A stretch of 33,190 nucleotides of DNA from Bacteroidales bacterium. GTDB taxonomy: Bacteria > Bacteroidota > Bacteroidia > Bacteroidales > PUMT01. Position numbers and translations under genes: made by a program. Positions within the stretch are counted from its first letter, which is position 1. Each line of letters opens with the position of its first letter. Shown in pieces: positions 23,212 through 31,747 of this stretch. The stretch is taken from positions 1 through 33,190 of the forward strand of contig SLJO01000191.1 of the NCBI GenBank assembly GCA_007135095.1. Reading direction: 5' to 3'. Under the pieces are notes generated by a model, which saw nothing but the letters and a program-made list of their open reading frames with translations, did not search any database and was not told where the DNA came from.

Positions 23212-26200
23212 TTATTCCTGTCCAAGGTATTTTTCAAGTATGTCATACAGGATCTCCCTGCTGAGAGGTTTGGTAAGGTGTTCGTTAAATCCGGTGTCTT
23301 CGCTTTTTTGTATCTGATCGGGCATGGCATAGGCGGACTGGGCAATGACAGGTATGCGTGTGTTCTTTTTGCGTATCTCCCTGACCACCTGGAAACCGTC
23401 TTTCCCGGGCATGCGGATGTCCAGCAAAAGCAGATCCACCGGCCCGCTGTTGAACAGCTCAAGCACCTTGTTCCCGTCCCGGGCTATAAGCATTGTGATG
23501 CCGGTATCCCTGAGCATGTATTTTATCATCTCAAGGCTGTAGGGATCATCCTCGGCGATTATCACCTTTTTCCCATCCAGACGGGGAGCCTGGATCACCC
23601 CGTTATTGGCACGGTTTGCGGCGTTGCTTTCTGCCTTTGCTTTTTTAAAAGGCAGGGTAAAACAAAATTTTGATCCCTTGCCTTCTTCAGATTCCACCCA
23701 CATTCTTCCTCCCAGCCTCTGTGCCAGTCCCCGGGCAATGGCAAGCCCCAGTCCGGTCCCTTTGGCAACCCTTTGGTTGAGAAGTGTATCATCCCCTTGC
23801 CGGAACCTTTCGAATATAATCTGATGAAATTTCCCTGCTATCCCCGGTCCGGTATCATAAACGTAAAACAGCACTTCCTTTTTACCGTGGATCTCAAAGC
23901 CAAGTTCGACATAACCCTTATTGGTGTATTTGAACGCGTTGCTTAAAAGGTTGTGCAGTATCTGCTGCAACCTGTGCCTGTCGGTAACCAGGTTCAGCTC
24001 ATGAGCACCGCCGGGCAGTTTAAGGTGAAAATCTATCTTGTCTCTATTTTCCGTCGTAAAGCCCTCGAATTCATCCCTTATTTTTTCCATCAGATGGCAG
24101 ATATTCACGCCCGAGAGATGAACCGGCAGCTCGCCGGCATCCAGCCGGGATATGTCCACAATATCACTGATAAGGTGCAGCAGTTGTTTCCCGGAGTTAT
24201 TTATATTGTCAACAAATTTCCGGGGCCTGTCACCGCTGACCTCATCCCTTAGCATATCGGCAAAACCAAGAATGGAATTCAGGGGGGTGCGGATCTCATG
24301 CGACATGTTTTCCAGGAACAGCGTTTTAAGGTGGGCTGCATTTGCAGAATCTTCCCTTGCCTTTTCCAGCTCCTCTTCCCGATGTTTTATCCAGGAGATG
24401 TCTTTTACAATATTGGAAAGCGCAATAATTTCTCCCTTGTCATTTTTAATGGGCGACTTGGTAACAGAAACAGGGATCAAGGTGCCGTCCTTTCTTTTAT
24501 GGACCGACTCCCTTCCCCGCACAGCCTCCCCGCTTTGGGCTTTATCTGCCATGTCAGCCTCCTCTTTGCCATGAGAGTCGAAAAATATGTCCCTGCTCAT
24601 AGAACCTATTGCCTCCTTTTTGCTGTACCCGTAGAGTCGTGTGGCGCCATTGTTCCATGACAGGATCTTCCCGCCGGTTGATTCGCTGAAGATGGCATCA
24701 TCGGCTGATTCAACGATGGAGGCAAGATGCATATGGGCCTTTAATTCCTTTTTTTCATGGGTAATGTCCTGCACAAAAGCGGCAATAAAATGCTCCTCGT
24801 GGGTGAAAAACAGTATTTTCAGGTGCTTGTCGAACTCCGGGAAATATATCTCCTCCTGGTACTCCCTCCCGGGAAGGACCCTTTTCAGCAGCCTATCGCG
24901 ATAATCTTTTTGCCTGAACAGTTCGCCGAAAATCTTATCCTTATTTTCACCGGGGGCCGTTTGCATCATCTCCCTGTAGGCATTGTTTGCTTCCACCAGT
25001 TTGATTTCACCGGCCACGCCATTTTTGTTTGTTATAACCCTGTAAAGGGCAAAGCCATGTTGCATATGATGGAACAAATACATGTACCTTCTCAGCCTTT
25101 CGGCTTCTTCCTCAAGCTTCTGCAGCTTGTTTTTCTCAGAAATGTCGGTAAAAGTGATTACCACCCCGTTTATCCGGTCATCGATGGTCCGGTAGGGTGA
25201 AATGCGCATCCAGTACTGCCTGCCCTTTCCGGTGGAAATTTCCTTTTCCACAGGTTTGAGCCTGTCAAGTACCTTTTTAACATCCCCCACAAGCTGCTCC
25301 TGGAGGAAGTTGATGCCGAAATCCTGTATCGGCCGGCCTGCATCGGACTCCTGCAGGCTGACAATTTCTTTTATCTGGGGGGAAAACCTTCTTATTTTGA
25401 GGTTCCTGTCAAGGAACAGGATCCCTATGTCGGTGCTTTGAAGAAAATTGTTAAGATCGCTGTTGATATGAGTTACTTCTTCTATCTTGCGGTGCAGCTC
25501 GTTGTTCGAGGTTTCCAGTTCCTCGTTGAGCGATTGCATCTCTTCCTTTGATGTCTCCAGCTCCTCGTTGGTGCTTTGCATTTCCTCGTTGGTGGACTGG
25601 GCTTCTTCATTGGCCGACCTTAGCTCCTGGTTGGAGGTCTCCAGCTCCTCTATCACGTTGTTCAGGTATTCGCGTGTCTCCTGCAGCTCCTGCTCCATCT
25701 GCCTGATATAGTCATCCGGTCCAATGGCCTCCTTCCGGTCATCTGGATCCTTCGGTCCGGATTTTTCATAGGAGGCAGATGATGGTTCAAGTGAAACAAT
25801 CACCAGGTGTGACAGATGTGAGGGTTTTTTCACCGGGGTCAGCCTCAGGTCAACAAATTCATTGCCGCCGTTGTCGCCAACCCTGATGTTTTTATATGTG
25901 AAAGGGTCTTTCTCACCATTTATTTTGCGCAGGGCGGCAGAAAGGGGCATTTTCAGTCCCTCCCTGGCCAGGTTCACAATATTCTGGTTTGGCTCGCCCG
26001 GGGGAAACCTGAAATATTTATCGCACTGTCCCAGTGAATACTGGATCTCACCCTTTTTGTCGATAAGCAGCAGCGGGTTCATATATTCCGTTAACGCCTT
26101 TTTTTCCATGAATTCCCTCACCGGCATTTGCTTTGCACCGGTTTTCCCGGGGCCGTCACCCGGCTGCAGGTACGGTTCGCGTCCCCGGGACTGCGACAGG

Positions 26201-27642
26201 TAGTCGATAATGGCTTTCCTGTTTTCCTTTTTGATGTATATGCGCGCCTTCGAGTCTATGGTACGGTACAGTTCATTTCTTCCCGAATGGGTCTCCGAAT
26301 TTCCAAGGAACAGGTAACCGCCGGTTTTAAGGGCATAGTGGAAGGTGTTGAGCAGGTTCTTCTGCACACCGGGCTCCAGGTAGATAAGAAAATTGCGGCA
26401 GCTTACAAGGTCAAGCTTCGAATAGGGAGGATCCTTTATGGCGCTGTGCTGCGCAAAGGTCACCATATCGCGGATTTCTTTGTGTACCTGGTATAAATCA
26501 CCATGTTTATGGAAATACTTATCCAGCAGATCATCCGGGATGTCAGCCTTGACATTTTCCCTGTACTTCCCTGCACGGGCCACATCCAGGGCTTTGCTGT
26601 CTACATCGGTGGCAAAAAACTGCATGTCTTTTCTGATCCTTTTTGATACCTGGTACTCTTTTGCCAGTATGGCAATCGAGTATACCTCCTCCCCGGTGGC
26701 ACAGGCAGGCACCCATATACGTACCGGATCTGGGGTTTCAGGGTCTATTATGGCCGGCAGCACCTTTTCCCCGAGGGCATCGAAGGCCTCTTTGTTGCGG
26801 AAAAAGGAGGTCACGCCAATAAGGAATTCCTTGAAAAGATGATTTGTCTCACCGGGGTCATTTTCCAGCAGGCGGAGATAATCTCTTAGCTGTGGTTTTT
26901 TAAGCATAGCCATCCTTCTGCGGATGCGCCTGTGAATGGTGGTATGTTTGTAGCCCGAGAAATCATGGCCGGTATGTGAATGCACCAGCCGCAATAACTT
27001 CACCATCTGATCTTCGGTATTATCCCCGGTAAAGGGTTCTATCTCTTTGTGGCAGTTCCTTTGGAATTCCAGCAGCAGGGCGGGAAGATCACGCGGACGG
27101 GCGATCTTGTCCACAAGTCCGGTTTCAATGGCATTGCGGGGCATGGAGTTAAACCTGGTCGATTGGGGGTCCTGCACCATCACCAGTCCGCCGGCATTTT
27201 TTATTTCCCTGATGCCCAGCGAGCCATCGGAACCTGTGCCGCTAAGCAGGATGGCTGCTATGGTATCCTTGCGGTCGGCTGCCAGGGAGCGCAGGAAAAT
27301 ATCAACGGGCAGGTGGAGCCCCTTTTTGGTTTTGCTGTATTTTTCAAGGCGGAACCTGTTGGCCCTGATAGTGGCATCGTACCCCGAGGGCAGCACATAA
27401 ACATGGTTGGGCTCGGGGGTGGCACCTTCACTTATGTCAACCACCTTAAGGGTGGTTTTTCTTTGGAGGATATCGCCAAGCACACTTTTATGATCGGGCG
27501 AAAGATGCTGTACCACCACGAAGATGAGCCCCTCCTGCCCGGGAAGATTTGAAAAAAACTCTTCCATTGCCCTTATCCCGTCAGCCGATGCACCAATACA
27601 TGCGATGATGTGATTCGCCGTGCCAATGTTTTTTTTTGTCAT
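23212..27642 (-). CDS. CheB-CheR-PAS hybrid histidine kinase with receiver domain
   Basis: A 1476-residue multidomain signalling protein. In order: CheB-type methylesterase (10-190; catalytic Ser19, His46, Asp139 all kept), CheR-type SAM methyltransferase (205-480; VTSFFR, PACATGEEVYS at 312-322), a PAS-like linker (about 515-625), a Glu-rich coiled coil of repeated TNEELETS/NEEMQS heptads (640-730), three PAS-like domains (about 735-840, 855-965, 970-1085), a HisKA domain with His1115 (SHEIRTPLNSILGF), a HATPase (N-box near 1231, GTGLGLAIA near 1295), and a receiver (1358-1474) with Asp1408, acidic residues 1364-1366, Ser1436 and Lys1458. No transmembrane helix is obvious. All catalytic centres look intact. 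No cheA, cheW or receptor gene is nearby, so target and output are unknown. Confidence 0.95.
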   Translation of the reverse strand: MTKKNIGTANHIIACIGASADGIRAMEEFFSNLPGQEGLIFVVVQHLSPDHKSVLGDILQRKTTLKVVDISEGATPEPNHVYVLPSGYDATIRANRFRLEKYSKTKKGLHLPVDIFLRSLAADRKDTIAAILLSGTGSDGSLGIREIKNAGGLVMVQDPQSTRFNSMPRNAIETGLVDKIARPRDLPALLLEFQRNCHKEIEPFTGDNTEDQMVKLLRLVHSHTGHDFSGYKHTTIHRRIRRRMAMLKKPQLRDYLRLLENDPGETNHLFKEFLIGVTSFFRNKEAFDALGEKVLPAIIDPETPDPVRIWVPACATGEEVYSIAILAKEYQVSKRIRKDMQFFATDVDSKALDVARAGKYRENVKADIPDDLLDKYFHKHGDLYQVHKEIRDMVTFAQHSAIKDPPYSKLDLVSCRNFLIYLEPGVQKNLLNTFHYALKTGGYLFLGNSETHSGRNELYRTIDSKARIYIKKENRKAIIDYLSQSRGREPYLQPGDGPGKTGAKQMPVREFMEKKALTEYMNPLLLIDKKGEIQYSLGQCDKYFRFPPGEPNQNIVNLAREGLKMPLSAALRKINGEKDPFTYKNIRVGDNGGNEFVDLRLTPVKKPSHLSHLVIVSLEPSSASYEKSGPKDPDDRKEAIGPDDYIRQMEQELQETREYLNNVIEELETSNQELRSANEEAQSTNEEMQSTNEELETSKEEMQSLNEELETSNNELHRKIEEVTHINSDLNNFLQSTDIGILFLDRNLKIRRFSPQIKEIVSLQESDAGRPIQDFGINFLQEQLVGDVKKVLDRLKPVEKEISTGKGRQYWMRISPYRTIDDRINGVVITFTDISEKNKLQKLEEEAERLRRYMYLFHHMQHGFALYRVITNKNGVAGEIKLVEANNAYREMMQTAPGENKDKIFGELFRQKDYRDRLLKRVLPGREYQEEIYFPEFDKHLKILFFTHEEHFIAAFVQDITHEKKELKAHMHLASIVESADDAIFSESTGGKILSWNNGATRLYGYSKKEAIGSMSRDIFFDSHGKEEADMADKAQSGEAVRGRESVHKRKDGTLIPVSVTKSPIKNDKGEIIALSNIVKDISWIKHREEELEKAREDSANAAHLKTLFLENMSHEIRTPLNSILGFADMLRDEVSGDRPRKFVDNINNSGKQLLHLISDIVDISRLDAGELPVHLSGVNICHLMEKIRDEFEGFTTENRDKIDFHLKLPGGAHELNLVTDRHRLQQILHNLLSNAFKYTNKGYVELGFEIHGKKEVLFYVYDTGPGIAGKFHQIIFERFRQGDDTLLNQRVAKGTGLGLAIARGLAQRLGGRMWVESEEGKGSKFCFTLPFKKAKAESNAANRANNGVIQAPRLDGKKVIIAEDDPYSLEMIKYMLRDTGITMLIARDGNKVLELFNSGPVDLLLLDIRMPGKDGFQVVREIRKKNTRIPVIAQSAYAMPDQIQKSEDTGFNEHLTKPLSREILYDILEKYLGQE

Positions 27643-28104
27643 TTATTACTCCCGGCTCTTTTATTCATTAACTCCCGAGGCTAATTGAAACAAATTAACA
27701 ATTACTCATATGTCTGGAATTATTGTCGGTACCAGTGGCTTATATGACCGTGCAAAACGACAAAATGATACCGGTGGAAATCATTTTGTGCCGGATTCTT
27801 TAATTGGAAACAAACTGGTATTATTAATCCCGGTTTAACCCGTCGGAAGCTAAAGTACTAAATAAAAATGAGATGTTAAAAAGCAAACGCCGGATTTTGA
27901 ATCCAATTATGTTAAAACTGGATTTTTTATCCGTAAATACATACCTGTCAGGCCATCAGGGCACAATACATTGCGTGGGAAAATCGACCTTCAGGTCAAA
28001 TTTTTTCAGCGGGGTTTTTCATCAGACCAGGTCAGCAAAATGTAAAGCCGGGGGCATGAAAAACCGGCGCAGTCAAATTACAAACGGACTTATGAAAAAA
28101 CCTG
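27643..28104. other. 462-bp intergenic region upstream of the hybrid kinase
   Basis: No convincing gene. It contains the dyad at 27760-27789, a small stem GACC-TTCA-GGTC (27986-27997), and a 10-bp inverted repeat GGTTTTTCAT (28013-28022) / ATGAAAAACC (28056-28065) with a 33-nt spacer in the 3' region of the sugar transferase gene. I found no exact TAnnTTTG element for the kinase; TTAATTTG near its start is one base short. Confidence 0.5.
27760..27789. promoter_or_regulatory. Operator-like dyad upstream of the hybrid kinase
   Basis: ACAAAATGAT (27760-27769) and ATCATTTTGT (27780-27789) are a perfect 10-bp inverted repeat separated by 10 bases. The half-site centres are 20 bp apart, two helical turns, as expected for a dimeric regulator binding one face of DNA. 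It lies 118-147 bp upstream of the kinase ATG. It could also fold as an RNA hairpin. Confidence 0.45.
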
Positions 28105-29841
28105 CTACTTGCTTCTGGCCATCTTAAAAGCGATATTGAAAAATGCCCTGCGAAAATAATCCAGATCGGTAAGCACCGGTCGGCGGTCATAGTTCTGAAG
28201 GTACCTGAGTTCCGATGCCTGGATCTCTTTCAGGGTATCGGGCATATCGGCATAAAACGGAGGAATAAGCCCGGGCTTGTATTTGATTCTTCTTCGCTGA
28301 AGGGTCTTGTCGTACAGGGAAAAATAGTTCTTGCTCAGTGGCCTGACTCCCACCAGCTTGACATCTCCTTTCATCAAATTGAACAGCATGGGCAATTCAT
28401 CCAGCCAGACAGACCGCATCATACGGCCCAATGTGGTGATCCGGAAATCATTTTTATACTTTCCACCCTTGTCCAGATTGTTATTCTTAAACAGGTAATC
28501 CTGGAGATATTCCGAATAGGGATGCATGGTGCGAAACTTGTAAACCCTTATAATTCTGCCATGTTTGCCGATCCGATGCAACTTTACAAAAGGGCCGTAA
28601 GTGGGATCAAGGTCATATACCGGTGACTTAACCTTTTTTACGGCAAAACAGTAAAGGCCGTTTACAAACTCATCGCCAATAAGCTCAAATCCGCAGGAGT
28701 AAAGCCTTCCGAGCAGCTCTGCCCTCGAAATAACCCGGTTTTGCCCCCTGGTAAACAGGTAATAGATCTTTCTGGTCAGGATAAATTTTGGAAAAACCCT
28801 TTTCAACAGGTAATCAAGTGCATAAAATATCCAGTTGAGAACGGGAGGGAATTTTTTTAATATTCGTTTTTTCCGCAGGTCCTTGGTTTCAGCACAACCA
28901 ATAAAAGCTCCCCCTTCAGGTAGCTTGCGGTTTACTGTTTCGAAAAATTTATTGATAAAATTAATATCATTAACCCGCCTCATATTCACCAGCGCCATGA
29001 ATGAATTGCTGGAATGCATTTCAATGTTGACACGGGAACTGGTAGAAATAAAAAGCGTCCTGTTGCAGTCGCCGTTGATAAATCTCTGCATGAATGAATA
29101 AATCCCTTCCCCGCATTCTTCGGTAACGGCATTTTTTATGATATTTGATTCAAGTGTTGATTCCGGAAAGTTGCGGGCAGCCATGGCTTTTTTTAGTTCC
29201 AGGGTATTTGCCGGGGGATTGAAAGGATCATATCCGTTTATGGTGTTTGTTTTCAGGAGCGAATAGTAAATGTTCCCGGCAAATAATTCAAGTAAAGTGG
29301 CAAGTCCGATGGTGCCAAAAAGCATGATACGTGAAAAGCCCGAGTACCACATCAGTATTATAACTACTAGTATGATACCAAGGGCCACGAAATTGGACAG
29401 GAGCACCGTCCTGACAAACCGTTCTATGTTATGTTTTTTCCTGAAATTATATTTCCTGAAGTATAACGAGCATACCGACCAGATTATCAGCAGAAAGCCG
29501 AACGCAGTAAGGTATTCGGCTGAAAGATAATTAGCCGTTGCCGGCTTATACAGTGCTGTGAGTAAAAATGAGCCTGTAAGGATCGCCAGATCCACAGCAT
29601 AGATTATTTGTTTTTTTTGTGATTTGGCAGCCTGGAGTTTATTGCCTTCAGAAAAAACCCTGATTTCTGCAGTATCCTGATTTGTTATTCCTGCCTGATT
29701 ATCTGCTTCCAAATTCCCCCTTCCGGAATCGAATTCCTTTATGCCGGGATATTTGCTGCCCGATGCACCATTGCCCGAAATATATTCCTTAATGCCATTT
29801 TCCTGGTAGCTGTAGCCGTTAGTATTGCCTGCTCTGCCCAT
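28105..29841 (-). CDS. Polyprenyl-phosphate sugar-phosphate transferase (bacterial sugar transferase)
   Basis: Starts surface-polysaccharide synthesis by moving a sugar phosphate from a nucleotide sugar to undecaprenyl phosphate at the inner membrane. The 578-residue protein has a polar N-terminus (1-75), about four transmembrane helices (about 78-195), a soluble middle part (about 200-400), and the C-terminal catalytic domain with KFRTM (435-439), the acidic pair in WLDELP (D481-E482) and KGDVKLVGVRP. The middle part, with GGAFIGCAETKDLRKKRILKKFPP and NRVISRAELLGRLYSCGFE, looks like the end of a methyltransferase-type fold rather than the usual CoA-binding-like domain of WbaP/WcaJ. It is divergent from the PqqD-HprK-like gene. 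The sugar is unknown. Confidence 0.9.
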   Translation of the reverse strand: MGRAGNTNGYSYQENGIKEYISGNGASGSKYPGIKEFDSGRGNLEADNQAGITNQDTAEIRVFSEGNKLQAAKSQKKQIIYAVDLAILTGSFLLTALYKPATANYLSAEYLTAFGFLLIIWSVCSLYFRKYNFRKKHNIERFVRTVLLSNFVALGIILVVIILMWYSGFSRIMLFGTIGLATLLELFAGNIYYSLLKTNTINGYDPFNPPANTLELKKAMAARNFPESTLESNIIKNAVTEECGEGIYSFMQRFINGDCNRTLFISTSSRVNIEMHSSNSFMALVNMRRVNDINFINKFFETVNRKLPEGGAFIGCAETKDLRKKRILKKFPPVLNWIFYALDYLLKRVFPKFILTRKIYYLFTRGQNRVISRAELLGRLYSCGFELIGDEFVNGLYCFAVKKVKSPVYDLDPTYGPFVKLHRIGKHGRIIRVYKFRTMHPYSEYLQDYLFKNNNLDKGGKYKNDFRITTLGRMMRSVWLDELPMLFNLMKGDVKLVGVRPLSKNYFSLYDKTLQRRRIKYKPGLIPPFYADMPDTLKEIQASELRYLQNYDRRPVLTDLDYFRRAFFNIAFKMARSK

Positions 29842-29900
29842 TAATTCAGATGCTCTTTTATCCGGTTTTCGGTATATCCCTTTGGTACATCCATTACATT

Positions 29901-29914
29901 AAACCCCGGGGTTT
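29901..29914. repeat. Perfect 14-bp palindrome AAACCCCGGGGTTT
   Basis: The palindrome has no spacer and lies 60-73 bp upstream of the sugar transferase ATG, in its likely promoter or leader. It may be a binding site for a dimeric protein. Confidence 0.5.
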
Positions 29915-30082
29915 CTTGCTCCGGATACCATGGAAACAGCCGGCATCCATACATATGGAGCTTCCCGCATGTGGCCTGCAACCCCGGTTTCCGGGTCCAT
30001 TATAACAGGCATTACCTTTGGGGATAATCCTCACAACTATTACGTAGAAATCATTATCAAGGTTTCATGTCATCGGGAAATA

Positions 30083-30109
30083 CTCTGAAATATTGATGCC
30101 ATTTCAGAG
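30083..30109. promoter_or_regulatory. Operator-like inverted repeat CTCTGAAAT-n9-ATTTCAGAG
   Basis: Perfect 9-bp arms (30083-30091 and 30101-30109) with a 9-bp spacer sit in the middle of the divergent region, about 240 bp from the sugar transferase start and 160 bp from the kinase start. This is a typical shape for a regulator site serving both genes. The regulator is not known. Confidence 0.42.
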
Positions 30110-30267
30110 AGCCATCTCAATCTTCACTTTCGCCGGGATTATTTCATCTTCTCCCATACATCCCTGCCGGTCAAAGCCACTGCAGACAAGACCACGCCCC
30201 GGGAACATGGGATTTTAAGTTAAACTAAAAAAAATCGTGTACTTTTATCCTGGTTAATCCATTTCAA

Positions 30268-31512
30268 ATGGCCAACAGGAAGAGGGCAGAGAGAGTCATA
30301 AAAAAGATAGGCAGCAGCCGTGTTATCTGGTTTCCCGAAAGCAACCGATGGGTTGAATTCAGGGAACCAGCCTGGTTTGTCTACAAAAAGCATGAGGAAG
30401 GGGCAGATGAGCAAACCGTTACCGGACTGTTATCTGAAAGATACGGCCTGCCCGGGAGTGAAGCGCGCAGGTTTTTCAGCGAAATTCTTGAGGGAATACG
30501 TACTTCGGCCCTTGCAGCCTTTAAACCGGCACCCGGGGTGCCTGAAGGAATATGCAGACAGGATAAAGCCATGAGATTCAGAACACGTCATTACCTTGTC
30601 AATAAAAAGCATATCACCATAAGCTACGGTTCACCCGATATGGAATTTTACATTCATCGTCCACTGGCATGGCTGGAAACCGAAAATGCACCCCTGGGTT
30701 CGCTGCATCTCGAGGTCCTTACTACTGAATACCCCCCGGGGTTTCAGCACCACCCGAAAAGCCGGAATACCAGTGAACAGGAAAACCCGCAAAAAATATA
30801 TTGCATTTCCCGGAAAGGGGAAACACAGCATAAGTTCAATGATGCGGGCATGCTTAAGCACAGGCTGTATGTTGAGGTAACGAGTCATATTTATGGGATT
30901 CCAGCGCAAAACTGGATGTCTTATATCCATGCCGCTGCTGTCACCAACGGCAGGGAAGCCATACTGCTTTCCTCCGCCAGCGGCTCGGGTAAAAGCACCA
31001 TGGCCGCACTGCTTCAGCTGCCGGGGCATAAGAGCATCACCGGCAGGGAAGATATTTTTTTTATGTCAGACGATTTTGTGCCCGTTGATGCCACCAGCCT
31101 GAAAGCATTTGCATTTCCTGCAGCATTGAATATAAAGGAAGGTTCATTTCCTGTCATAGATGCTTTTTACCCTCACAGGGACGATGCAGACAATGGCTAC
31201 AGCATGCCCGGCAACCTGCATACACGCTACCTGCGCCCCCGGTTCCCCGCAGGGGACATATATGAACCCAGGGCAGTAAAAAAAATAATATTCATACGAT
31301 ACACCCCGCGGGCAGGATTCAAAATCCAAAGGCTGCCCGTAATAAAGGCACTGTCTATGTTCCATGAGGAAGCATGGGTTTCGCATAACCCGGGACATGC
31401 GCAAAGGTTTATTGACTGGTTTGTAACACTTGAATGCTACTGCCTTGAATACAGCGACAATAAAACAGCGGTCAAGGCTGTGGAAGAGCTGTTTGATAAA
31501 AATGATCACTGA
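30268..31512 (+). CDS. PqqD-like domain fused to an HPr-kinase-like kinase
   Basis: A 414-residue protein. Residues about 15-85 look like a PqqD-type peptide-binding domain (winged helix; KHEEGADEQTVTGLLSERYGLP). Residues about 205-405 resemble the HPr serine kinase fold: HAAAV near 221, Walker A SASGSGKST at 236-244, and the acidic FMSDDFVPVD at 265-274. The region between (about 105-205) has no match I know. Similar kinases without the HprK regulatory domain occur in polysaccharide loci and in RiPP (lasso peptide) loci, where some phosphorylate the peptide. The HPr protein itself is not nearby and no precursor peptide is evident. Target unknown. Start at the ATG 30268; a 61/74-bp tandem repeat begins right at its stop. 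Confidence 0.75.
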   Translation: MANRKRAERVIKKIGSSRVIWFPESNRWVEFREPAWFVYKKHEEGADEQTVTGLLSERYGLPGSEARRFFSEILEGIRTSALAAFKPAPGVPEGICRQDKAMRFRTRHYLVNKKHITISYGSPDMEFYIHRPLAWLETENAPLGSLHLEVLTTEYPPGFQHHPKSRNTSEQENPQKIYCISRKGETQHKFNDAGMLKHRLYVEVTSHIYGIPAQNWMSYIHAAAVTNGREAILLSSASGSGKSTMAALLQLPGHKSITGREDIFFMSDDFVPVDATSLKAFAFPAALNIKEGSFPVIDAFYPHRDDADNGYSMPGNLHTRYLRPRFPAGDIYEPRAVKKIIFIRYTPRAGFKIQRLPVIKALSMFHEEAWVSHNPGHAQRFIDWFVTLECYCLEYSDNKTAVKAVEELFDKNDH

Positions 31513-31700
31513 CATATACGGGCAGCAGCTCTTTACCAGGGTGCCGTCAATAGTACGCATCGGAATGTCATGGCTTATAAGGGGAGCAGCTCTTTGGAGC
31601 AGTACTTTACGAAATTGCCGTCAATAGGATCCAGCGGGATGTCCTGCCTTATACGGGGGGCAGCCCTTTGGAGCAGCTCTTTTGAGCAGCTCTTTACGGA
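31513..31700. repeat. Imperfect tandem repeat, units of 61 and 74 bp
   Basis: About two and a half copies lie between the convergent kinase-like and fcl genes. Landmarks: TATACGGG-like motifs at 31515, 31576 and 31650; TGCCGTCAATAG at 31542 and 31616; ATGTC at 31565 and 31639. The first unit lacks 13 bp (GGAGCAGTACTTT) found in the second. A shorter inner repeat, GAGCAGCTCTTT-like, recurs within and after the units. The 74-bp period is not a multiple of three, so equivalent positions fall in different frames and a protein repeat is unlikely. Confidence 0.8.
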
Positions 31701-31747
31701 AGAGGAGTCACCAGGATGCAGCCGAACGACCTGCCCTGGCGAAATGA

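Larger units (their letters stand above)
29842..30267. other. 426-bp divergent intergenic region with two dyads
   Basis: It separates the sugar transferase (left) and the PqqD-HprK-like kinase (right). It contains a perfect palindrome (29901-29914), a 9-bp inverted repeat (30083-30109), and a near -7 element TACTTTTA at 30240-30247 before the kinase. I see no small gene or RNA. Confidence 0.5.

Noticed and set aside
25487-25711. Ser-rich 74-codon plus-strand frame
   Set aside because: It is the antisense of the Glu-rich coiled-coil heptads of the hybrid kinase.
27873-28127. 84-codon plus-strand frame before the sugar transferase end
   Set aside because: It has no family resemblance and overlaps the end of a certain gene on the other strand.
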